From Chitinophagaceae bacterium (GTDB lineage Bacteria > Bacteroidota > Bacteroidia > Chitinophagales > Chitinophagaceae), in the NCBI GenBank assembly GCA_947447265.1, contig CANFKC010000050.1, forward strand, positions 1 through 33,566: DNA of 33,566 nt, given 5' to 3'. The notes below the pieces were generated by a model. It was given only the letters and a program-made list of their open reading frames with translations. It made no database searches and had not been told where the DNA came from. Position 1 is the first letter of the stretch. Every line of letters starts with the position of its first letter. Both the position numbers and the translations under genes were made by a program. Positions 28,034 to 33,566 of this stretch are shown here, in pieces.

Positions 28034-28041
28034 CAAATTTA
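28034..28041 (-). promoter_or_regulatory. -7 element of the small secreted protein gene
   Basis: Minus strand TAAATTTG, perfect TAnnTTTG, 64 nt upstream of the ATG at 27970. No clear -33 box. Confidence 0.45.
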
Positions 28042-28126
28042 CATTTTAATATTGCAGCTGAGCGGTTTTTTTACCTTACTTTTTGAGCATGGCACTCTTG
28101 TTTCATTTATCTATAACCCCAAAAAA

Positions 28127-29239
28127 CTACAACTTACGACTAAGCGTAGCGCAAAACATACTATCTGCCTTCAGCCCTACCCCATTAATGATTTGAGAAG
28201 ATTCCAACTGCAAACCAGCGGCATTAACAACTTCATTCACCACATCCTCATTCTCTTCTTTAAAAACGGAGCAGGTAATATAAATTAATCTGCCGCCAGG
28301 TTTCAAATATTGCGCGGCGTTGATGGCAATGTTTTTTTGCCATACAGGGTACTTTTCCTGATTTTCCGGGGTAAAGAAATACAGCTGCTCTGGTGTCCTG
28401 GCCCAGGTACCGGAACCACTGCATGGCACATCGCAAATAATGTTATCGAACTGGGTTTTACCCATTATTTTAGCCAGTTGGGGCTTGTCTTCAACGTTCG
28501 CCACCAGTGCATTATTCAGCTTCAGGTGGTAGAGCTTAAAGCGTTCCTTCAAATTATGCAGTATACTTTCCCGCACATCGCTTACCGTGAGATTTACGGT
28601 TGGCTCAAGGTCTTTTAACAGCAGGGATTTACCACCAGCACCCGAACAACAATCCCACCACGCCTCATTCTTACCAGGGGTGAAAAACTGGGCGGTTGCC
28701 TGCGAAGAAGCATCCTGCACCACATAACTATCAGCAGCTAAAACCGATTCTATTTTGCTACCATTAGGCAATGCCAGACAACTATCCGTAATTGCAGTAA
28801 ACTCAATATTGTTTTCCTGCAGTAAAGCAACAATTTTGCCCTTATCCTTTCTTATCCTGATAAATAGCGATGGCTGCACCAGCATGGACCTAAGCCATTC
28901 TTCCCTGTTGATACCCGCAGAAAATGGCGCCTGGGAGGTAAATATCTGTTTAATTCCGAACGTTTCAGTGCCCTGCTTGGCTACTTCACCAAACAATATT
29001 TTAAGCGTTTTGTCGGCACCACACAACTGCAGGCACAACTGCATCTTCTGCTCGAAAGGAAAATCTTCAACACCTTTACTGCAACGGTACCAGCTATATG
29101 CAAGGTCGCTCAGTACACGCCTGTCGCGGCTACCGAGTTTCGGATATTGCTTGCAGAAATTTTTAAGGAAATGAGTTAATGGCACACTACCATTGTACGT
29201 ATCAATTATTGACTGTATGTGCTGCCAGATATACCGCAT
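28127..29239 (-). CDS. RsmB/NSUN-type RNA (cytosine-5) methyltransferase
   Basis: The 370-residue protein is an AdoMet-dependent rRNA or tRNA m5C methyltransferase. Residues 1-130 form an NusB-like/RsmB N-terminal helical part. Core motifs: VVQDASSQ at 173-180, the AdoMet loop DCCSGAGGKS at 196-205, DVPCSGSGTW at 270-279 with C273, and YITCSV at 320-325 with catalytic C323. Both cysteines used by m5C enzymes are present. The target cannot be told from sequence. Its translation start, with 34 further nt on the coding side, is duplicated 597 nt upstream around an inserted gene. Its last codons and stop coincide with two heptad units shared with the proS 3' end. Confidence 0.93.
   Translation of the reverse strand: MRYIWQHIQSIIDTYNGSVPLTHFLKNFCKQYPKLGSRDRRVLSDLAYSWYRCSKGVEDFPFEQKMQLCLQLCGADKTLKILFGEVAKQGTETFGIKQIFTSQAPFSAGINREEWLRSMLVQPSLFIRIRKDKGKIVALLQENNIEFTAITDSCLALPNGSKIESVLAADSYVVQDASSQATAQFFTPGKNEAWWDCCSGAGGKSLLLKDLEPTVNLTVSDVRESILHNLKERFKLYHLKLNNALVANVEDKPQLAKIMGKTQFDNIICDVPCSGSGTWARTPEQLYFFTPENQEKYPVWQKNIAINAAQYLKPGGRLIYITCSVFKEENEDVVNEVVNAAGLQLESSQIINGVGLKADSMFCATLSRKL
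28129..28143. repeat. Two heptad units over the methyltransferase stop codon
   Basis: The minus strand reads TTAGTCGTAAGTTGT across the codons for the last residues and into the TAG stop. It is identical to 27475-27489 at the end of proS. Confidence 0.75.
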
Positions 29240-29251
29240 GGCCCGAAATTA
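29203..29251. repeat. 49-bp direct repeat, copy at the methyltransferase start
   Basis: Positions 29203-29251 match 29800-29848 at 48 of 49 bases. The repeat covers the first 12 codons (MRYIWQHIQSII) of the methyltransferase and the 12 nt before its ATG, including a TAATTTCG sequence close to TAnnTTTG. Confidence 0.92.
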
Positions 29252-29323
29252 ATGCAACTCAAGGAATTAATAACAACTAGATGTTTAATGAGGATCCAGA
29301 GAATGATGTAATTTAAATGAAAA

Positions 29324-29836
29324 CTATAACTTCCTGGCCCGTGAAAACAAGGGAGTTTTGTGAGCAAGCTCTATCCCACTTCCACATTTCGCTACTTCGA
29401 CAAAACGCCCCGGCAAATTTGATTGACGTTGAACCGTGTCTAATAAGGACAAATCAACACTGGTCGATAAAAACCCAATATACCAAGTAGAATCATTTTC
29501 GGAAATACAGAATGCTTTGTCGTAGTAACTATTATGCCGCCTTTTTAGAAGGCTCTCGGTACTATTTTCATATCTATCCCAAAGCTCGTAGCTCAACTTT
29601 TTTCTTTTCGCAGGTTTCAAAGTATATCCGTTATCTGCAATAAACTGTTCCGCAAGCTTGATGGCAGTAACTTCCGAAATTGTTATAGTGTTTTGAAATG
29701 ATGTGACACCTATCCAAATTGAGAGTAAAAAAAAGCCCTGGAACAAAACTACCCAATTGTGCTTCAAACGTTGCGACTCCATAGGGCAAGTGCAAGCACC
29801 AATTATTGACTGTATGTGCTGCCAGATGTACCGCAT
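29324..29836 (-). CDS. Inserted single-pass membrane protein of unknown function
   Basis: The open frame is 170 residues from the ATG at 29836, but its first 12 residues (MRYIWQHIQSII) are the duplicated start of the downstream methyltransferase. A second ATG at 29782 would give a 152-residue protein starting MESQRLKHNWVVLFQGFFLL, with a basic N-terminus and one transmembrane segment or uncleaved signal. The remaining part is soluble (TAIKLAEQFIADNGYTLKP, STWYIGFLSTSVDLS), with no family recognised. It sits between the two 49-bp repeats, so it appears to have arrived with the duplication and may use either start. Confidence 0.6.
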   Translation of the reverse strand: MRYIWQHIQSIIGACTCPMESQRLKHNWVVLFQGFFLLSIWIGVTSFQNTITISEVTAIKLAEQFIADNGYTLKPAKRKKLSYELWDRYENSTESLLKRRHNSYYDKAFCISENDSTWYIGFLSTSVDLSLLDTVQRQSNLPGRFVEVAKCGSGIELAHKTPLFSRARKL

Positions 29837-29848
29837 GGCCCGAAATTA
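29800..29848. repeat. 49-bp direct repeat, upstream copy
   Basis: Second copy of the methyltransferase start region, one base different (GTA for ATA), in frame with the inserted gene. The segment between the copies is 548 nt. Confidence 0.92.
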
Positions 29849-29956
29849 GCATAAACCACAGTTTCTTTGTTGTTCGCCACTAAAAAAATGTTAATTGCAT
29901 ATAAATCAATGGGATAGTTTAATCAAAAACCTACATTTACTAAAAAACCGAACGCT

Positions 29957-30370
29957 ATGGACAGAAAAGATTTTTTGAAAAACTGCCTCGGCCTCTGCGC
30001 CCTATCAATGGTTCCTGTTGGTTTGCTTGACAGTTGCACCAAAACCTCTACCGCCCCTACTAATGTAAATTTCACGCTGGACATCAGCAGTTCTGCAAAT
30101 GCAGCGCTAAACACTGTCGGTGGCTATTTAGTATCAAACGGTGTTATTGTTATCCGTTATAATGCCACCACCTTTGAGGCATACTCAGCAGCCTGCACGC
30201 ACGAAGGCCAGCAGGTGGTTTATCAACCAGGTTCATCGCAAATATACTGCTCCCGCCATGGCGCAACGTACAACCCTACTTCCGGTGCAGTTACCGGCGG
30301 CCCTGCACCATCGGCGCTCACCAAGTACACCGTTACTCAAAGCGGCAATATCCTGACTATAAAATCATAG
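29957..30370 (+). CDS. Rieske [2Fe-2S] lipoprotein
   Basis: The 137-residue protein carries a complete Rieske cluster motif: C80-x-H82 in CTHEGQ and C98-x-x-H101 in CSRHGATYN, followed by the usual GPAPSALTKYTV segment. The N-terminus is a signal with a lipobox-like LLDSC at 23-27, so the mature protein is probably a lipoprotein anchored by Cys27. It resembles the small stand-alone Rieske proteins of Bacteroidota rather than a cytochrome bc subunit; electron partners are not evident nearby. TACATTTA at 29932-29939, 17 nt before the ATG, is a likely -7 element. Confidence 0.92.
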   Translation: MDRKDFLKNCLGLCALSMVPVGLLDSCTKTSTAPTNVNFTLDISSSANAALNTVGGYLVSNGVIVIRYNATTFEAYSAACTHEGQQVVYQPGSSQIYCSRHGATYNPTSGAVTGGPAPSALTKYTVTQSGNILTIKS

Positions 30371-30403
30371 AAATCATTTTTCAGGCGAAAAATCACTTTT
30401 AAA

Positions 30404-30548
30404 ATTGAAAATCTATTCTCACACTTGCACCCCCTGACGCAAATACCTCAACTGCCCGGGTGGCGAAACCTGCCTGTCCGGCAGGCAGGTTGGTAGACGC
30501 ACTGTGTTCAGGTCGCAGCGTTCGCAAGGATGTGCTTGTTCGAATCCA
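30404..30548 (+). pseudogene. Broken tRNA-Leu copy with degraded promoter
   Basis: Aligned with the intact tRNA-Leu locus, 30404-30468 matches 30865-30929 at 62 of 65 bases and 30490-30548 matches 30930-30988 at 58 of 59. The copy has a 21-bp palindrome inserted in the D loop, lost the acceptor 3' strand and half of the T arm after 30548, and its -7 box reads CACACTTG instead of TACATTTG. It cannot make a functional tRNA. Confidence 0.92.
30469..30489. repeat. 21-bp palindrome inserted in the tRNA-Leu pseudogene
   Basis: CCTGCCTG and CAGGCAGG pair perfectly around TCCGG; the flanking A and T extend the stem to 9 bp. It interrupts the D loop exactly between GAAA and TTGG of the tRNA, with no other change there. 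Confidence 0.85.
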
Positions 30549-30580
30549 CCAAAATTTAAGACTATTTCATATTTTCTTGT

Positions 30581-30844
30581 ATGTTTTACACCTACGCTAT
30601 CTGCAGTTTGTCTAGAAAATATATTTACGTTGGTATAACAAATAATTTTGATAGACGTTTTTCCGAGCATCAACATGGCTACAATAAAACTACAAAACCT
30701 TATCGGCCATTCGCTGTTCTAGAAGAACATGCCACAAGAGAAAATGCCCGAAATAGAGAAAAATACCTAAAAAGCGGTGCAGGAAAAGAATTTTTGAAGA
30801 CAATCTTCATTAAAACCAATATAGCGCCAGCTCAAAATAGCTAA
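30581..30844 (+). CDS. GIY-YIG nuclease family protein
   Basis: The 87-residue protein is a complete single GIY-YIG domain. The two strands carry the variant Y3-x-Y5-A-I and I15-Y-V-G18-I-T, R25/R26 and H30 lie on the following helix, and E60 in NREKYLK is the metal-binding glutamate. This is the size of the UvrC/SLX1-like stand-alone domain with no added DNA-binding module. An in-frame TAA at 30557 excludes an upstream start, so ATG 30581 is used. The gene lies in the 316-nt space between a truncated tRNA-Leu copy and the promoter of the intact tRNA-Leu, which suggests a tRNA-associated mobile gene. Confidence 0.9.
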   Translation: MFYTYAICSLSRKYIYVGITNNFDRRFSEHQHGYNKTTKPYRPFAVLEEHATRENARNREKYLKSGAGKEFLKTIFIKTNIAPAQNS

Positions 30845-30880
30845 AACCAAAAATCGTTTTATTTATTGAAAATCTATTCT

Positions 30881-30888
30881 TACATTTG
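30881..30888 (+). promoter_or_regulatory. -7 element of the tRNA-Leu promoter
   Basis: TACATTTG, perfect TAnnTTTG, with transcription expected about 20 nt before the tRNA. The same site in the broken copy carries two substitutions. Confidence 0.65.
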
Positions 30889-30914
30889 CACCCCCTGACA
30901 CAAATACCTCAACT

Positions 30915-30998
30915 GCCCGGGTGGCGAAATTGGTAGACGCACTGTGTTCAGGTCGCAGCGTTCGCAAGGATGTGCTGGTTCGAATCCAGTCCCGGGCA
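30915..30998 (+). tRNA. tRNA-Leu (anticodon CAG)
   Basis: An 84-nt class II tRNA. The acceptor GCCCGGG pairs perfectly with CCCGGGC, the anticodon stem is CTGTG/CGCAG with loop TTCAGGT (anticodon CAG), there is a variable arm with GTTCGC, the T arm is CTGGTTCGAATCCAG, and the discriminator is A. It reads CUG codons. CCA is not encoded. Confidence 0.96.
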
Positions 30999-31009
30999 CA
31001 AATAATAGA

Positions 31010-31047
31010 GCGGAGAAACACAGCGAGAGCGGTTTCTCCGCTTTTTT
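31010..31047 (+). terminator. Terminator of tRNA-Leu
   Basis: Stem GCGGAGAAAC with GTTTCTCCGC, loop of 12 nt, followed by TTTTTT. The following 140 nt to the next promoter show no gene. Confidence 0.92.
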
Positions 31048-31187
31048 CATTTTATTATTTCCCCATTCTTAGTTAGGCATATTTATTTCGCATGCGGGAC
31101 GCTTGAACCACTTAGGCTAATTGTCCGATACCAACCTTACTTTTTACTCCAACAAGATTAACGAAGTGCCACTTACAGGCAATATAT

Positions 31188-31217
31188 TTTGCCAATTGAA
31201 ATAATTGTGTAATTTTA
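31188..31217 (+). promoter_or_regulatory. Promoter of the flavin oxidase gene
   Basis: TTTG (31188-31191), 18-nt spacer, TAATTTTA (31210-31217), one base off TAnnTTTG, 26 nt before the ATG. Confidence 0.5.
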
Positions 31218-31242
31218 ATTGATAAACTAATTCAAACAAAAA

Positions 31243-32844
31243 ATGAATAAAATCATTAACCTTCTGGAAGGGATAATTCACGCTGGCAAGGCGCCAAAGG
31301 TGCTTACCGAATGTGGACCAAACACAACAGAATATGAGCGAAGACGCCAGATATTCAACACCAAATTCCAGTTCAAACCAACTGCTATCGTTATGTGCGA
31401 ATGCACAGAGCATGTGCAGGCCGTTGTTAGGATAGCCAATGAGTTGCACTACCCTATCAGGGTGCGCTCTGGCGGACATGACCATGAAGGAGAATGCTCG
31501 GGCACCGACACTATTGTTATCGACCTTTCGAAGATGACAAACGTAAAAGTGGACAAAAAAGCCGGAGTAGCAAGGATACAGCCAGGTAACCGGTTTGTGG
31601 ATCTGATACCCAAACTAGCCAAATCGGACGTGTGTATACCACATGGCACCTGCGGCACTGTAGGTATAGCAGGTTTTACGTTAGGTGGTGGCTGGGGGCC
31701 ATGGACCCGTATCCACGGCATGTGTTGCGACAGCCTTGTTGGTGCAACCATTGTGCTGGGCAATGGCGAGGCTATTGTGCTGACTCCCGAATGTGAGCAG
31801 AAAGAGCTCTTATGGGCTTTGCGAGGCGGTGGCGGCATGAGCTATGGAATCGTTACAGAATTTGTGATTAAGACATTTGTTCTGCCCGAGCACACTATAA
31901 AGTTCAATGTGGTTTGGAATGACTCATCTGCATTTGATGTGCTGAAAATGTGGGAGAGCCTGATAGCGCCCAATGCAAATGAACGGCTGATAGGCACTAA
32001 CCTCATGATAATGGCTACTCCTACACAAAAAGGTGTGCCAATTCGTAAGGCGGTACATTCATGTACTTTCTTTGGGTACTATGTGGGGACTGATAAAGAA
32101 CTAAGGGAACAAATGAAAACGTGGTTCGCTGCCTTGCCACCAACCACTGTTAGCATTCCACAGGAAGAGCCGGACAAGACCAAATACAGTACAGCATTTA
32201 CGAGTTGGGAACGCTTAAGCGCTGCCACACTCCTGGGCCGAAACAAACCAATGCTACATGCTGGCAAAGCCTTTAAGCTAAGCGATTTAGATAAACCGTT
32301 GAAGGGGGACCCTCTGCCACCGGACCAGGATCCACCAGCACCACATAAGATTACTTCGAGAGTAACATCGGAAAAAGGATGGAACGACGCTGGCAGAGAG
32401 TCGCTGATAGAAAGCCTGCAGTCAGATCTGCTTTTTGATGAAGGAGCCAAAGGTGGATTGCTCTGTTATGTAACCCTCGGTGCTATATCCGGGCCATATT
32501 ATGCGAAGTATAAAGATCCTGGCTTTCCTAATGGCAGCGCGTTCCCATATAAAAAACGTAAGTACACGATACAATACCAGGTATGGTGGGACCAGGGTAA
32601 AGATGACATTAAGCTTGGCAAGGAATATAATGTGCACGAGTATACCAACCGCGCGGAAGATTGGATAGAGGAGTGCCGGAAAAGGCCTTTCCCGGAAACA
32701 GATGGGTCATTTATCAGCTTTAAAGATGCTGGTGTGCCCACGCGAAACTACTTTCTGCAAAGCTATGATGAATTGAAAAGGATTAAGGAAGCATTCAGCA
32801 AAGACCCGCATAACAGGCTCAGGACAAGAAAGACAATCATTTAA
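31243..32844 (+). CDS. FAD-dependent oxidoreductase, berberine-bridge-enzyme-like
   Basis: The 533-residue protein has a PCMH-type FAD-binding domain (about 35-215) and a BBE-type C-terminus. H79 in RSGGHDHEG and C137 in HGTCGTVG correspond to the two residues that hold FAD covalently in bicovalent BBE-like oxidases, and the glycine-rich LGGGWG follows. Such enzymes oxidise sugars, alkaloids or other alcohols with O2; the substrate here is unknown. The usual NY near the C-terminus reads RNYFLQSYDELKRIKEAF. There is no signal peptide, so it should be cytoplasmic, unlike many BBE oxidases. It stands alone between the tRNA-Leu terminator and a gene-poor stretch. Confidence 0.9.
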   Translation: MNKIINLLEGIIHAGKAPKVLTECGPNTTEYERRRQIFNTKFQFKPTAIVMCECTEHVQAVVRIANELHYPIRVRSGGHDHEGECSGTDTIVIDLSKMTNVKVDKKAGVARIQPGNRFVDLIPKLAKSDVCIPHGTCGTVGIAGFTLGGGWGPWTRIHGMCCDSLVGATIVLGNGEAIVLTPECEQKELLWALRGGGGMSYGIVTEFVIKTFVLPEHTIKFNVVWNDSSAFDVLKMWESLIAPNANERLIGTNLMIMATPTQKGVPIRKAVHSCTFFGYYVGTDKELREQMKTWFAALPPTTVSIPQEEPDKTKYSTAFTSWERLSAATLLGRNKPMLHAGKAFKLSDLDKPLKGDPLPPDQDPPAPHKITSRVTSEKGWNDAGRESLIESLQSDLLFDEGAKGGLLCYVTLGAISGPYYAKYKDPGFPNGSAFPYKKRKYTIQYQVWWDQGKDDIKLGKEYNVHEYTNRAEDWIEECRKRPFPETDGSFISFKDAGVPTRNYFLQSYDELKRIKEAFSKDPHNRLRTRKTII

Positions 32845-33199
32845 GATTGCTTGCCAATGGATTCCCTTATTGGGGCAACCTGGCAAAATCGCTGGTATGC
32901 TGTTATTTACCCGGTTCGTTTTACGGACAAATTACAACTGGGTCAACTTATCTTTGTTGCAATCATGATGAGTTGACCAAGTCCTTTTTTAAATGTTCCT
33001 GTTTGTCTTTAAACATTCCAAAAAACATTCAGTATTTATTTCAGTCGTTTCGATATTTATCCTGTTTGGGACGCAAAGTTGAGAGCGGAGAATGAAGAGC
33101 GGAGAGCGCTTGACATTCTCCGCATTTCTTTTTACTTGCGCCAAATGAGAGCTCTTTATTTCAATTTCACCAAAGTCCACTTTTTCGTTAGCTTCGTAA
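32845..33199. other. Gene-poor stretch with a promoter-like palindrome
   Basis: No coding region is convincing. GGTCAACT (32941-32948) and AGTTGACC (32971-32978) form a perfect 8-bp inverted repeat whose loop begins with TATCTTTG, a perfect TAnnTTTG. No gene follows closely, so this may be the relic of a regulated promoter. A heptad array and a hairpin occur at 33077-33128. Confidence 0.4.
33077..33128 (+). repeat. 7-bp repeat array overlapping a hairpin
   Basis: Heptads AGTTGAG, AGCGGAG, AATGAAG, AGCGGAG, AGCGCTT run from 33077 to 33111. The right part forms a hairpin: GCGGAGAATG (33085-33094) pairs with CATTCTCCGC (33114-33123), then ATTTCTTTTT, which could act as a weak terminator on the + strand. 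Some units are one or two bases from those after proS (AGTTGTG, AGTCGAG). Confidence 0.7.
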
Positions 33200-33232
33200 C
33201 GTAGTATATTCGTAAACACAAATAGTTTTGAG

Positions 33233-33566
33233 TTGGGACTAGATATTCTAATTATAACCGATAATCGCGAGGAAATTGGTGCAGGAGATTATTACGACGA
33301 GAAAAATGATTACGCTAACAAGCACTCATTAAGTCGCACCTTTTGCAACTTTATGTGCAGGCAAAATGTCGTGAGTCACGAGCCTGAATTGGAGCAAATT
33401 GGCAAAATTACAGGTGTTGATATCCAGTCAATTTACGAGATGGAACATTATCCGAACCAGGAAGGATTGGACTTTCTACTTGAGGCAGCCGAAAGTGAAA
33501 ATGAACGACAAGAAATTCTTGATCAGGCAGAACAAGACAAGGCCAAATTAACAGGCAATCTTGATA
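33233..33566 (+). CDS. 5'-unclear open frame running off the window
   Basis: The frame is open from 33200 (after TAA at 33197) to the window end and has clear coding character: LDILIITDNREEIGAGDYYD, then HSLSRTFCNFMCR, then ELEQIGKITGVDIQSIYEME and a Glu-rich helix (LLEAAESENERQEIL). No ATG occurs in the first 100 nt; TTG at 33233 is the only plausible start, otherwise the 5' end has been lost. TAGTTTTG at 33223-33230 matches TAnnTTTG but lies too close to the TTG for a normal leader. Family not recognised. The product continues beyond the window. Confidence 0.6.
   Translation, partial: MGLDILIITDNREEIGAGDYYDEKNDYANKHSLSRTFCNFMCRQNVVSHEPELEQIGKITGVDIQSIYEMEHYPNQEGLDFLLEAAESENERQEILDQAEQDKAKLTGNLD

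Noticed and set aside
31085-31130. tRNA-like sequence on the minus strand (TTAGCCTAAGTGGTTCAAGC)
   Set aside because: It recalls a D arm, but no acceptor or T arm pairs with it; at most a tRNA fragment or a dispersed repeat.
32847-33095. 82-codon + strand frame after the flavin oxidase
   Set aside because: Cys-rich, no start signal, crosses the promoter-like palindrome and the heptad array; probably spurious.

Overview
The window comes from a Bacteroidota genome, most likely the Chitinophagales/Chitinophagaceae group. The evidence is intrinsic: promoters carry the Bacteroidota -7 element TAnnTTTG, Shine-Dalgarno sites are mostly absent, two large secreted proteins end in type IX secretion (T9SS) sorting domains, ProRS is of the short archaeal/eukaryote-like type, and rpoB and rpoC have the lengths usual in the phylum. 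No name at genus level can be given from sequence alone.

Layout. Positions 1-890 hold a gene-free stretch, tRNA-Ser(GGA) on the minus strand, and the rpoC terminator. Positions 888-9516 carry rpoC and rpoB on the minus strand, with a four-helix-bundle (S23/IVS family) gene wedged between them and flanked by 7-bp periodic repeats in inverted orientation. The rpoBC promoter and a 12-bp leader hairpin precede rpoB. The usual rplJ/rplL genes are not upstream; a secreted protein of unknown function is there instead. Positions 10.9-11.7 kb contain a RelE/ParE-type toxin-antitoxin pair and a decayed copy of its promoter and start. Positions 11.9-19.2 kb contain two paralogous T9SS giant surface proteins. 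One is split by a single in-frame TAA, and the tail of a lost third copy survives at about 19.3 kb. Next come yceI, a secreted dienelactone hydrolase, mdh, dprA, a DUF6438 protein, a TlpA-like thioredoxin, a secreted aromatic/glycine-rich low-complexity protein, proS, a small secreted protein, an RsmB/NSUN-type RNA methyltransferase, an inserted membrane-anchored protein, and a Rieske lipoprotein. The right end holds a tRNA-Leu(CAG) locus with a duplicated, broken tRNA-Leu copy and a GIY-YIG nuclease between the copies, then a BBE-like flavin oxidase and an unfinished open frame running off the end.

The most unusual content lies between the genes. (1) A GIY-YIG nuclease gene sits between a 3'-truncated tRNA-Leu pseudogene and an intact promoter plus tRNA-Leu, the arrangement expected of a small tRNA-targeting element that carries a replacement tRNA. 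(2) Degenerate arrays with strict 7-bp periodicity occur at least seven times. They touch or contain the stop codons of rpoB, rpoC, mdh and proS, and a 15-nt stretch over the proS stop is identical to one over the methyltransferase stop. (3) The rpoB-rpoC spacer gene is bounded by inverted heptad arrays of one family. (4) A 597-bp insertion duplicated the translation start of the methyltransferase as a 49-bp direct repeat. (5) A 135-bp MITE-like palindrome follows mdh. Together these suggest a genome actively colonised by very small mobile elements.
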